From: a virus
Virus record (IMG/VR): IMGVR_UViG_3300022751_000007
Coordinates: 1-41,843 of that record
Direction: 5' to 3' (one strand)
Length of the DNA: 41,843 nt
This document shows, piece after piece, positions 23,621 to 30,776 of the stretch (the first letter of the stretch is position 1; the number at the start of each line of letters is the position of its first letter). Both the position numbers and the translations under genes were made by a program. Under the pieces are notes generated by a model, which saw only the letters and a program-made list of their open reading frames with translations, searched no databases and was not told the DNA's origin.

Positions 23621-25726
23621 TTATTTTTGAAAGTAATATCCTTGAAAGCGCACCGTATCTCTGTATTGAGGCGATTTCATTAAGCCATCCCCATTGCCAC
23701 GTAAATTCTCGGCTCCTGGCTCGTCTATCATAACTACAGAAGAAACTTGCTTATCTATCTTAAAACACACCTGTACAGCAAAATTAGCTTTACTGTTGCC
23801 GTTAATTACTGTTGTATCGGCTCTTTGTGTAGCGCAAACAATTCTTAGGCCTGTAGAACGCCCTTTTTGCAAAAGCATTTGTAGGTTTTCGTTTAAAGAT
23901 TTTAACTGTCCTACTTTTTCCATTTTAAGTTTTGGAGATGGAGGAATACCCATCATCATTTCGGCAGCTGATTGTTTATAAAAGCCTTTTTCAACCATTT
24001 CTTTAATATCTAATTGATTGCCTTTTCTTGCGGTCATGGCTGCATCCGTAAACTCGTCAAAGAAAACAACTTTACGGGCATTGCTTTTTGATTTTACCTT
24101 AGCGTTCATTTCTTCAACTAGATATTCTAATTCTTTCTCAATCTCTAAAATATCGTTGATAACTTTAAACTCATTTGCATAATCTGTAAATTCTTCTTTA
24201 GGGTCTAGGATTACAATATCTTTGATTCCTGCGGCTTTCATGTATTCAAGCATAGAAATAAGCTCAACCGACTTGCCGCTACCTGTACCGCCGCCAATTA
24301 AGCAATGAGGTGTTGATTGGTTGTTTAAATCCCAGGTAATTACATTGCCAAAATTATCCTCGCCTAAAGGAATTTTCTGATCAACAACCTTAGATTTATC
24401 CCAATGGAGAATGTCACTATTTTTAGATATGGTTTCTAAAGCCAAATAAGAGCTACCCTCATGCACAACTAAATCTTTTGCGATACGGATGTTTTCAACA
24501 TCCAAAGCGTTTGCAATATCTAATCTATGCGGAGTGATAGAAGATATTTTAACACCGCTTGAAACGGCTAAAAGGTATGTATTTGATGAATAACCCTCGA
24601 ACTCATGTTTAACTTCTACAATCTTACCAAAAGACCTTAAAGAGTGTTCTATTTTTTGTGCGTATGACATATTTTTATTACTTAAGTCGTATTGAATGAA
24701 TGATGATGCTGATTCTTTGAATTGTTTAATGATTGACGGATTGATTGTTGAAAGCGTTACGTCTCTTGTTTTTTTCAGACGTTTAGCAATTAATTCCTTT
24801 TTGTTTTCTGGCACGTTAAAATCTTCAATTTCTGCAATCATTGTTTTGCACCAGAAATCGTAAAGCTCTGATTTATCAACGTAGTTATCCGTTGTATTGA
24901 TTGTATAAACAAAATCTGGATCATTTACCGCCGTTAACATTGATTTTAAAGGCTCATAAAGTAAAGCCTCATAAAGCTTGCGAGTGTTTTTATTAACCTC
25001 TACAATGTATTTGTTAATTTGATTCGCACCACTTTTGTTTGCAGAGTATTTATTTTCTAAAAACCAGCACTCATTAACCTCTAAGCCTGTTTTTGCCTCG
25101 TAAACATTCACATAAGTAATTGCTTGCTGCCCTACGGTTAACCTTAAATCTTCTTCATCTGAATGGGAATTTTTAGACTTATGGTCAATCACAACAACTT
25201 TATCATTTTTGGTCTGAATAACTAAATCTATCTTAGCATGACAAGGCAAAGGCAAATCAACACCATTAACAGTTAAGTACTCATCGCAATAAATCTCAAC
25301 ATCTAAAATTTCTTTAATTTCATCCAGATAGGTTGTTGATTCTTTAAAGAAATTGTTGATTAATTGAGTAACTGTTTTGGTTGCTTTTAACTTGCATTCT
25401 TCTACGGTTGGTGTTGTTTTTTGTAGCTTCCATAAAGGTATTTTAAAATCCTCTATGTAATCAAATGCGAAAGTTAGTAAATCTGCTACGTCAAAAGCTT
25501 CTCCTTTTTGTCTCGCTTTAAAATACCTGTCTAAAGCATCATGATAAGCTGAACCAGCAACTGTTGTAGCAGATGATTTGCCGCGCTGACCGTAAATCTC
25601 TTGCATTTCAAAAGCTTTAGGGTTACGGGCAAATGTAGATAGCTTAGAATAACTCCAGCTATTTATAAGGAAGTTGCTTTGCAACTCCCTTAATTCGTTG
25701 TCTGATAAATCTTTGTATTTATGCAT
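23621..25726 (-). CDS. RecB-like nuclease fused to FtsK-type DNA translocase (701 aa)
   Basis: Residues 1 to about 260 form a PD-(D/E)XK nuclease of the RecB/Cas4 kind: H62 (GSAYHDAL), D167 (AKIDLVI), D181-x-K183 (VIDHKSK) and Q201/Y205 (QQAITY). Residues about 355-701 form an FtsK/SpoIIIE motor: alpha-domain strands, Walker A GGGTGSGKS (478-486), Walker B VVFFDE (553-558), LQKGRSTGLRIVCATQR (619-635) and NLRGNGDGLM (674-683). No gamma domain follows. It probably resects or processes DNA ends while translocating. Its ATG overlaps the stop of the annealing-protein gene (TAATG). Confidence 0.8.
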   Translation of the reverse strand: MHKYKDLSDNELRELQSNFLINSWSYSKLSTFARNPKAFEMQEIYGQRGKSSATTVAGSAYHDALDRYFKARQKGEAFDVADLLTFAFDYIEDFKIPLWKLQKTTPTVEECKLKATKTVTQLINNFFKESTTYLDEIKEILDVEIYCDEYLTVNGVDLPLPCHAKIDLVIQTKNDKVVVIDHKSKNSHSDEEDLRLTVGQQAITYVNVYEAKTGLEVNECWFLENKYSANKSGANQINKYIVEVNKNTRKLYEALLYEPLKSMLTAVNDPDFVYTINTTDNYVDKSELYDFWCKTMIAEIEDFNVPENKKELIAKRLKKTRDVTLSTINPSIIKQFKESASSFIQYDLSNKNMSYAQKIEHSLRSFGKIVEVKHEFEGYSSNTYLLAVSSGVKISSITPHRLDIANALDVENIRIAKDLVVHEGSSYLALETISKNSDILHWDKSKVVDQKIPLGEDNFGNVITWDLNNQSTPHCLIGGGTGSGKSVELISMLEYMKAAGIKDIVILDPKEEFTDYANEFKVINDILEIEKELEYLVEEMNAKVKSKSNARKVVFFDEFTDAAMTARKGNQLDIKEMVEKGFYKQSAAEMMMGIPPSPKLKMEKVGQLKSLNENLQMLLQKGRSTGLRIVCATQRADTTVINGNSKANFAVQVCFKIDKQVSSVVMIDEPGAENLRGNGDGLMKSPQYRDTVRFQGYYFQK

Positions 25727-26628
25727 TATGGCATTTGTTCTTCTGCGTTAAATAATCCTGGTTGTTTTTCGGTAATAATAGTTGCCGATGGAACTTTAAC
25801 CTCTGGCTTTTCTTCTTTTTGCTCAGGCTCTTTTTTCGCTTCGGCCTGTTTAGCTTTTAAATCCTCTTTCTTTTGTTCGGCTGTTTTTTCAGCTTTCTTA
25901 AAGATAATTTCTGGTGTTGTATCTCCATCTTTTAAAGCTTGACCTACACCAATAAGCGTAACTAAATCATCGTTTGTAAGCTGGCTTATTTGCGTTTTAC
26001 CTACAATTTTCAATACCGATTCTTCATCTTGCTCATAACCTTTTTTAAATGCAGTAAAAACCTGTTTAACCTTTTTAGCAAACTCTGATGCATCGCCAAT
26101 GATTTTTTGTTGTGAGGCTCTGTAAATCTTATCAGTTATAGCTTTAGGTATTACTGAAAATATAGCATTACGTAAAGCAATTGAATTTGCAGCGTTGCCC
26201 GTAACGATAATCATATCATCTTTCATTTTACCGCTGTTAGTCATAATAGAACGCTTAACAGTCACTTTAACGGCTACGTTCTTTTGTAAATCCCACGCAA
26301 TCGCTTCGCTTTCTACAAACTTTTCAGTTTGATTAATTACTTTAGCTTCGCCCCTGAAATTACCCCAGTTTTGCATGATTATCTTTGCAAGATGTACGGA
26401 CGGCCCTGTAATTGCTTTGCCGCCTCTTGGCACGCTATATCCGCAAGTCATTGCGGTTTCTACATCTATTGTAGCCATTGCAAGAGCATCGTTAACACAG
26501 CTTGTAATATCGCGTTTAAACATATGCGCTGTACTTACTTGAATATCGATTGAAGCTTTATCTCTCAATATTTGCATTTCAACACCCTCTAAAGGCATGA
26601 TTTGAATTTCTTCTGAATTGTTTTCCAT
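25726..26628 (-). CDS. Putative single-strand annealing recombinase (300 aa)
   Basis: Residues about 25-215 contain VPRGGKAITGPSVHLAKIIMQNWGNFRGEAKVI and the stretch GNAANSIALRNAIFSVIP, which I recall from a phage family treated as RecT/Erf-like annealing proteins. The C-terminal 80 residues are a disordered Lys/Glu/Pro tail. Annealing proteins are paired with an exonuclease; here the partner is the overlapping nuclease-motor gene. The exact superfamily is uncertain. Confidence 0.55.
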   Translation of the reverse strand: MENNSEEIQIMPLEGVEMQILRDKASIDIQVSTAHMFKRDITSCVNDALAMATIDVETAMTCGYSVPRGGKAITGPSVHLAKIIMQNWGNFRGEAKVINQTEKFVESEAIAWDLQKNVAVKVTVKRSIMTNSGKMKDDMIIVTGNAANSIALRNAIFSVIPKAITDKIYRASQQKIIGDASEFAKKVKQVFTAFKKGYEQDEESVLKIVGKTQISQLTNDDLVTLIGVGQALKDGDTTPEIIFKKAEKTAEQKKEDLKAKQAEAKKEPEQKEEKPEVKVPSATIITEKQPGLFNAEEQMP

Positions 26629-26837
26629 TATATTTTAGATTTTAATTTATTTCCAACATTTGCCATTTCTGGCTTAATTACTTCTACTAAAGATTCGTTA
26701 AGGGTAATTTTGAATTTCTGACCATCTTCTGTTTGAAATTCGATCTTAGTCATTGCCTCGAACATATCTAAGCATCTTCTTAGTTTGTGTAAATCGTTCT
26801 GTATTTCTAAACTCATATAAACAAAAAAGCCTTTCAT
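26628..26837 (-). CDS. Small hypothetical protein (69 aa)
   Basis: A helical protein (EIQNDLHKLRRCLDMFEAMTKI) followed by two strands. The internal ATG at 26816 (MSLEIQND) is an equally good start. Its stop overlaps the ATG of the annealing protein (TAATG). It may assist recombination, but this rests on position only. Confidence 0.5.
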   Translation of the reverse strand: MKGFFVYMSLEIQNDLHKLRRCLDMFEAMTKIEFQTEDGQKFKITLNESLVEVIKPEMANVGNKLKSKI

Positions 26838-27016
26838 AAAATCGGAATCTGCAACGTTTCCAATATTAATCCAGGCTGTTTAAATTTCTTAATCGCTGTT
26901 GCAGTAGCGTGATGTAAAAGTAAGGTGTATTTGTGGGAATGGGTAATAATTACTGTATTTTTGCTGTTACAATACAAAGAATTATTAAAATAAATACAAG
27001 CCAAAATATCCTGCAA
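26834..27016 (-). CDS. Doubtful small ORF (60 aa)
   Basis: An open frame from MQDILACIYF to LQIPIL that ends in an ATGA overlap with the next gene. It overlaps the 44-residue membrane gene by 67 bases, and only one of the two N-terminal parts is likely translated. Its C-terminal half fills space that is otherwise empty. No motif. Confidence 0.25.
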   Translation of the reverse strand: MQDILACIYFNNSLYCNSKNTVIITHSHKYTLLLHHATATAIKKFKQPGLILETLQIPIL

Positions 27017-27084
27017 AAGTTCTTAACCGTTAAGTCGTGGAATATTGACTTAGACTTGCATCGGTCTGGTTCGTGTTCTCTCAT
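26950..27084 (-). CDS. Small single-span membrane protein (44 aa)
   Basis: An ORF starting MREHEPDRCK with a strong hydrophobic segment (FWLVFILIILCIVTA) near its end and a basic, cytosolic-type N terminus. Its ATG overlaps the methyltransferase stop (TAATG), which favours it over the overlapping 60-residue frame. Function unknown. Confidence 0.5.
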   Translation of the reverse strand: MREHEPDRCKSKSIFHDLTVKNFCRIFWLVFILIILCIVTAKIQ

Positions 27085-27776
27085 TAGAATAGTGCTAATT
27101 GTGGTTTATGAGCTGGTTCGATTGTTTCTTCGTTTAAAATAAATTCGCTCCATTGCATAGCTATAGCTTCTGCAACTTTAGGATAAGTCTTAGACCTGTA
27201 TTCTTTCATTTTTGGGTCGTTCCACCCAATGACTTTTCCTTCTACAACAAGCCTAAACTGACCCGCATCATCTTGATTGCCCCATCTTTTTTTCCCCTGT
27301 ATAATTCTAGCAGGATAATGTGTTTTTGTTTTTAATAGCGGCAAGTTTTTAGTCCAAAGGCAAGTTTTTTTACTAGCGTCATCCCCAAATTCATAAGGCT
27401 GTATAATTTGATTAGGCTTTCTAATCGCAGAGCTCAAGCATCCTACAGGGTTTTCTATAGCCCAATGTTTTATATCGCAAGCCATGAGTTTTTTAACAAA
27501 ATCAATAGCATTTAATGTTTTCTGCTCTCTTTCTTTATTTTTTTTATTCCAATGAAGACCGCTAACTGTAAGATACGTACATTCTGGATGAAATATTGCA
27601 ACATCCCATTTTTTAGAGCTAATAGCATTAAATACATCGCCTTGTATATGCCACTCTGGATGTCCTCCTGAGCATGGCTTCAAATCACAAGAATAGGCTT
27701 CATGGCCTAGTTTTCTAAATTCTTTGCATATAGCTTGGCTTTCTTCGCATCCTATTAAAACTTTTAATACCCTCAT
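27084..27776 (-). CDS. Cytosine methyltransferase-like protein (230 aa)
   Basis: A Rossmann-type start (KVLIGCEESQAICKEF), then HPECTYL at 63-69 with C66 in the place of the catalytic Cys of C5-methyltransferases, and WAIENPVG (105-112) like the ENV motif. The canonical proline before the Cys is Glu here, and the protein is short, without an obvious target-recognition domain. Similar proteins are common in phages and are usually annotated as DNA methylases. It may modify phage DNA or act on a nucleotide. No restriction partner is present. Confidence 0.55.
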   Translation of the reverse strand: MRVLKVLIGCEESQAICKEFRKLGHEAYSCDLKPCSGGHPEWHIQGDVFNAISSKKWDVAIFHPECTYLTVSGLHWNKKNKEREQKTLNAIDFVKKLMACDIKHWAIENPVGCLSSAIRKPNQIIQPYEFGDDASKKTCLWTKNLPLLKTKTHYPARIIQGKKRWGNQDDAGQFRLVVEGKVIGWNDPKMKEYRSKTYPKVAEAIAMQWSEFILNEETIEPAHKPQLALF

Positions 27777-27856
27777 AACGTCATGCTGTTAAAGTTCAAC
27801 CATGCTACATACCCAAGCAATACAATTGCCAGGAGTTTTAAAAGGAGTTTAAGCAT
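27773..27856 (-). CDS. Membrane microprotein (27 aa)
   Basis: An ORF starting MLKLLLKLLAIVLLGYVAW, nearly one membrane span. It overlaps the upstream gene by eight bases and the methyltransferase start by four (ATGA), exactly filling the gap. The overlaps are the main evidence for translation. Confidence 0.4.
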   Translation of the reverse strand: MLKLLLKLLAIVLLGYVAWLNFNSMTL

Positions 27857-28067
27857 TTTTAATTAGTTCTTTTAATTGTTCGTAATCTTCAACCGTTAAG
27901 ATAGGGTAGGCTTCTGGATGGGTAGAGATAAAAATATAATTATTGCCAAATTTCACAATAGAATTTATATTTATCATTTCTGGATTCGAAACGAGCCATT
28001 TTCCTTCAATATCCATGAAGTTACCAGAATCGTAAGACCTGGGTGTAATTTCTATAAATCCTTTCAT
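27849..28067 (-). CDS. Hypothetical protein (72 aa)
   Basis: A small beta-rich protein (KGFIEITPRS, NSIVKFGNNYIFIST) with a C-terminal helix. Not recognised. It is the second gene of the leftward early operon, two bases behind the first. Confidence 0.55.
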   Translation of the reverse strand: MKGFIEITPRSYDSGNFMDIEGKWLVSNPEMININSIVKFGNNYIFISTHPEAYPILTVEDYEQLKELIKNA

Positions 28068-28069
28068 GA

Positions 28070-28390
28070 TTAAATTTTTCTATTTTGTTGTGGCGTTGTA
28101 TTTGCCTTGTGATCATTCGGATTCATTGCGTTGTAGAAATTCTGCGTAACGGAAAGCCAATTCTGATCTATATAAGCTTCGGTTCCCATATCCATTTCCT
28201 TTTCTATAATATTAGGGTCAATGCCTATTTTTCCGTTAGCCGATACAGAATAAATACTTAATGCGTTTTTCTCAACATATTTATCTAATTCAGAAATATG
28301 ATAAGTTTTAACTACTTCGCCTTTATCGTTAAAGTATTCGATAAAGTCTTTTGAATTTTGAGCCGTTGCTGTAAAATTGATTGTTGCCAT
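28070..28390 (-). CDS. First gene of the leftward early operon (106 aa)
   Basis: It starts MATINFTATAQNSKDFIEYF and has an Asn/Thr/Gln-rich tail. Not recognised. It lies about 18 bases behind the predicted start of a strong promoter, so it is probably among the first proteins made. Early first genes often encode host-takeover factors, but nothing specific is seen. Confidence 0.55.
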   Translation of the reverse strand: MATINFTATAQNSKDFIEYFNDKGEVVKTYHISELDKYVEKNALSIYSVSANGKIGIDPNIIEKEMDMGTEAYIDQNWLSVTQNFYNAMNPNDHKANTTPQQNRKI

Positions 28391-28413
28391 TTTTGTTTGT
28401 TTTAAATGTTAAG

Positions 28414-28444
28414 CAAATATACAGGTTGTTTTGGTAATTGCAAA
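28414..28444 (-). promoter_or_regulatory. Leftward early promoter
   Basis: On the minus strand TTTG (28444-28441), a 19-base spacer and TATATTTG (28421-28414) match the Bacteroidota consensus fully. It drives the 28390-to-23621 operon. It diverges from the rightward promoter, their -33 boxes 22 bases apart. Confidence 0.75.
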
Positions 28445-28470
28445 TTAAAAACGAAATAAAATTTAATTTG
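28441..28470. promoter_or_regulatory. Inverted repeat joining both -33 boxes, possible operator
   Basis: CAAATTAAA (28441-28449) and TTTAATTTG (28462-28470) are perfect inverted copies, 12 bases apart, each holding one -33 box. A dimeric protein bound here would control both operons. The ribbon-helix-helix gene transcribed rightward is an obvious candidate. Confidence 0.5.
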
Positions 28471-28497
28471 TTTTTATGTTATTTATTTATACCTTTG
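28467..28497 (+). promoter_or_regulatory. Rightward early promoter
   Basis: TTTG (28467-28470), a 19-base spacer and TACCTTTG (28490-28497). Transcription should start near 28503, essentially at the ATG of the first gene, so the message is probably leaderless or nearly so. Confidence 0.75.
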
Positions 28498-28500
28498 GAT

Positions 28501-28755
28501 ATGGAAAAGAAAAAAACATACACTATTAATGCCACGCCATCGGCTATGGCTTTATTCGATGATAGAGCCAAAAAGAATGGACGCTCAAGGTCTTCTCAAT
28601 TCGAGTTTGAATCTAAAAACGGAGAAATGCTAAATCAAGGCAGGGTTTTTACAGAAAGCGAAATACATTCCCTACAATCAGAAGTACACGCAATTACAGG
28701 CAACGGAAAAGTTATGCAATGTTTTAATGCTTTGTTAGGGGTATGTGCAGGTTAA
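28501..28755 (+). CDS. Ribbon-helix-helix regulator, putative (84 aa)
   Basis: The N terminus has a strand (KTYTINATP), a helix (SAMALFDDRAKKNG) and SRSSQFEFES, the Arc/CopG-like pattern with its 'GxSRS' turn. The remaining 45 residues are not recognised. The ATG at 28501 keeps the DNA-binding strand; a TTG-start extension to 28438 is rejected because it would run through the promoter. It probably autoregulates and represses the leftward operon. Confidence 0.55.
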   Translation: MEKKKTYTINATPSAMALFDDRAKKNGRSRSSQFEFESKNGEMLNQGRVFTESEIHSLQSEVHAITGNGKVMQCFNALLGVCAG

Positions 28756-28910
28756 CGCTAAATCAACGCCAAAACATCCTTAATGGCGAAAGAAAAGTTA
28801 AGGAGAAAGCTAATTACGCCTTGCATGAGCTATTATATTCATGCAGCGAAGTAGGAACGTATTTTAGCAAAAGAGGTTTAAGAACTAACAGGGGATTACA
28901 AATTAATTAA
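28743..28910 (+). CDS. Small basic protein (55 aa)
   Basis: An ORF starting MCRLTLNQRQ and ending RGLQIN, helical and strongly basic. It overlaps the end of the regulator gene by 13 bases and stops three bases before the next ATG, so it fits the operon. Not recognised. Confidence 0.5.
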   Translation: MCRLTLNQRQNILNGERKVKEKANYALHELLYSCSEVGTYFSKRGLRTNRGLQIN

Positions 28911-28913
28911 ATT

Positions 28914-29171
28914 ATGAATTATAAAATAATTGAAACGGGTTACGAGTTACCCGATGTTTTATTACATCGTGATCGTAATGATGACGGAGAAGAAATCGTT
29001 CAAATAAAAGCTATTGGTTTTTATGATGGAGCTGATAATATGTTTTGCATTGAGGACATTACTTTTAATAGCGAATGTTCAGCGCAAAGATTTATTAAGG
29101 ATTTTACATTAGAGTCTGCGGAATCTTGGTGTACAGATAATCAAATTAAATATTCAGAAAATCATAAATGA
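28914..29171 (+). CDS. Hypothetical protein (85 aa)
   Basis: An acidic protein (HRDRNDDGEEIVQIKAIGFYDG) with four cysteines without a zinc-type spacing. Not recognised. It ends in an ATGA overlap with the 41-residue gene. Confidence 0.55.
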   Translation: MNYKIIETGYELPDVLLHRDRNDDGEEIVQIKAIGFYDGADNMFCIEDITFNSECSAQRFIKDFTLESAESWCTDNQIKYSENHK

Positions 29172-29293
29172 CCACCCAACACGCCGCGCACCGCCTCGAG
29201 CAAGTTAGACTTATTTTAGGGCGCAAAATGCCAACCAAACAATTTAACAGGTTTAGTTTATTATTCACGTATTATAGAAATTTTGGAAGATGA
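29168..29293 (+). CDS. Small basic protein (41 aa)
   Basis: An ORF starting MTTQHAAHRLEQ, joined to both neighbours by ATGA overlaps. Its first 12 codons are far more GC-rich than the surrounding DNA (29171-29203), hinting at acquired sequence. Not recognised. Confidence 0.5.
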   Translation: MTTQHAAHRLEQVRLILGRKMPTKQFNRFSLLFTYYRNFGR

Positions 29294-29733
29294 CAAACGA
29301 ACAAGCAAAACAGCAAGCTATTAAAAGGGCTTATGGTGAAAGTTATGAGTTATGCAAATTATTTATTGATCAAAATGGGTGGTGCGTAATTTTTAAAGAC
29401 GCTGATGAAAATTTTAAAGGCATTGCAGGAAATCAAACCCACTTTAAAGAGAGTGAAATAGAGGGAGGGCAATGTTTACACAGTGTTCACGGAAAAGGAA
29501 TAAGTTTTAAGCCAAAATCATTAGGTGATTTGGATAGCAACAACGGTTGGATAAGGATTGAGCCTGATGGAAGTAATTTGCCTGATAAAAAAGTTGAGTG
29601 CTGGTTTAAGGATAAAAATCAAGAGACTCCAATTTGTGGTGTTTTTTTAAACGACAAAGAAAGTATTGCCTTTGTATTAGAAAACGCAACGCATTATCAG
29701 ATTATTGAAACTCCAAAAATTCCAGTTTATTAA
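29290..29733 (+). CDS. DUF551-like protein (147 aa)
   Basis: The C-terminal half runs NNGWIRIEPDGSNLPDKKVECWF ... THYQIIETPKIPV, the layout of DUF551 proteins common in phages ('GWI... LP ... V... THW...P'). The N-terminal half (QQAIKRAYGESYELC) is a helical region often found before it. Function unknown. It is the largest gene of the rightward operon. Confidence 0.6.
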   Translation: MTNEQAKQQAIKRAYGESYELCKLFIDQNGWCVIFKDADENFKGIAGNQTHFKESEIEGGQCLHSVHGKGISFKPKSLGDLDSNNGWIRIEPDGSNLPDKKVECWFKDKNQETPICGVFLNDKESIAFVLENATHYQIIETPKIPVY

Positions 29734-29749
29734 TTAAAAGTATTAAACC

Positions 29750-29851
29750 ATGAACAAATTAATTTTATTAATCATCGATCTATTTTATAAGCCTAATTAC
29801 AGGCATTACGGTAAATGGATTTTCCCAGTTAAAAACGATAAACTTAAATAA
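29750..29851 (+). CDS. Small hypothetical protein (33 aa)
   Basis: An ORF starting MNKLILLIIDLFYKPNY, with a hydrophobic N terminus too short for a clear membrane span and a basic tail. It ends one base before the next ATG, which supports it. Not recognised. Confidence 0.4.
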   Translation: MNKLILLIIDLFYKPNYRHYGKWIFPVKNDKLK

Positions 29852-29852
29852 C

Positions 29853-30049
29853 ATGATAACAATAGGAGAATTAAAAAAGCAATTAGCGAACTCCCAGATG
29901 AAATGGAAGTATTATTAGATTCACATCCAGAAGAAGGTATTTACGGAGCTTGCGAGCAAGTAAGAACCGAAAACATTAAGCCTGAGGATTCGGAAGGCTA
30001 TAAAGAAACAAAACGAATATTCTGCGTTTTATCAGATGAAATAGTTTAA
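29853..30049 (+). pseudogene. Frameshifted small gene, or programmed -1 frameshift (65 aa if shifted)
   Basis: The frame starting MITIGELKK ends at a TAG at 29916 after 21 codons. At AAAAAAG (29873-29879, in frame as A AAA AAG) a shift of -1 opens a coherent continuation, AISELPDEMEVLLDSHPEEG ... FCVLSDEIV, to 30049. This matches the common 'ELkxaixxLPDDmeV' small-protein family. A AAA AAG is the classic dnaX-type slippery site and AGGAG lies just before it. A lost A in the run, real or a sequencing error, explains it equally well. Confidence 0.6.
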
Positions 30050-30059
30050 ACAAAAAATC

Positions 30060-30257
30060 ATGAAAGACAAATTAACAATCAGCCAAAAGGAGATTTATTA
30101 CTGGGCTGATAAATTAAACTGCAAAGTAGATGCAATCAGAATTGCCAAAGCTATTGTAGGCAACAAAACAGCCGATGTAAAGGATTTTATCGAATCGCAT
30201 CGAGGTAAAGACGTAATTGTAAATGCGGACGTAATGTGGCTAAGTAAGGAGGGGTAA
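30060..30257 (+). CDS. DUF3606-like protein (65 aa)
   Basis: The pattern ISQKEIYYWADKLNCKVDAIRIAKAIVG followed by DVKDFIE matches the short DUF3606 family (an acidic/aromatic 'yWa..l....l..AI..VG...v..fl' helix pair). Function unknown; found in bacteria and phages. Confidence 0.6.
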   Translation: MKDKLTISQKEIYYWADKLNCKVDAIRIAKAIVGNKTADVKDFIESHRGKDVIVNADVMWLSKEG

Positions 30258-30258
30258 G

Positions 30259-30450
30259 ATGAAATCAGAAAAATTAGAAAATTCAACACAAGCAGAAGTT
30301 TTAGCGGTGTTGAAAGAAACAGAAAAAAAGCTACTACAAGCAACTCAAAATCTAGCTCATCCTGCGTATGGATTAAGTTCGTCAACTACTATCGCAATAG
30401 ACGAATTAAGGAATGAGCTTTTTGATTTCTTAGAAATCCCTGATAAGTAA
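30259..30450 (+). CDS. Last gene of the rightward operon (63 aa)
   Basis: A helical protein (TQAEVLAVLKETEKKLLQATQNLA) with a second helix at the C terminus. Not recognised. It begins one base after the preceding stop and is followed directly by a terminator. Confidence 0.55.
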   Translation: MKSEKLENSTQAEVLAVLKETEKKLLQATQNLAHPAYGLSSSTTIAIDELRNELFDFLEIPDK

Positions 30451-30454
30451 CAAA

Positions 30455-30482
30455 AAAACGCCAGGCAATCGCTTGGCGTTTT
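30455..30482. terminator. Bidirectional rho-independent terminator
   Basis: AAAACGCCA (30455-30463) and TGGCGTTTT (30474-30482) pair over nine bases. The run of seven As at 30452-30458 gives a T-tract for minus transcripts and TTTTC one for plus transcripts. It separates the convergent rightward operon and lysis operon. Confidence 0.85.
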
Positions 30483-30508
30483 CTGCTTAAAATAAGTTCC
30501 GACCCTAT

Positions 30509-30691
30509 TTATGCGTTTATATCCCAATCATCTGTAACATCTACCCATTGCTTTTTTAACAAAGCCTGAATAATTATTTCAACAATTTTGGATAAGAACA
30601 ATTTAATTATTGTTCCAAAAAATCCTTTAGCTTCTGATTTTAAAGAATCCTTTAAATCATCTGTAAGTAAATCAATTTTCCTACGTCTCAT
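30509..30691 (-). CDS. Small amphipathic protein of the lysis block (60 aa)
   Basis: A basic start (MRRRKIDLL), then a hydrophobic, partly amphipathic helix (GFFGTIIKLFLSKIVEIIIQALL) and an acidic Trp-containing tail. It is encoded last in the lysis operon and could be a holin-like, antiholin or membrane-destabilising protein. Not recognised. Confidence 0.5.
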   Translation of the reverse strand: MRRRKIDLLTDDLKDSLKSEAKGFFGTIIKLFLSKIVEIIIQALLKKQWVDVTDDWDINA

Positions 30692-30695
30692 ATAT

Positions 30696-30776
30696 TTATT
30701 TTGATATTAAAATCACAAACAAGTAAAATAGGCATATCGCAACGAAGCAAAGTCCTATGAATTTTTTAGCATCCAT
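30696..30776 (-). CDS. Membrane microprotein of the lysis block (26 aa)
   Basis: An ORF starting MDAKKFIGLCFVAICLFYLF, one membrane span. It overlaps the end of the 35-residue gene by 22 bases and stops four bases before the next ATG. Confidence 0.4.
   Translation of the reverse strand: MDAKKFIGLCFVAICLFYLFVILISK

Noticed and set aside
26933-27142. Plus-strand ORF of 69 codons
   Set aside because: It opposes the operon, covers the overlap region of minus-strand genes and has no promoter or family features.
28438-28500. TTG-start extension of the rightward regulator
   Set aside because: The extension lies over the divergent promoter and reads as random hydrophobic sequence.
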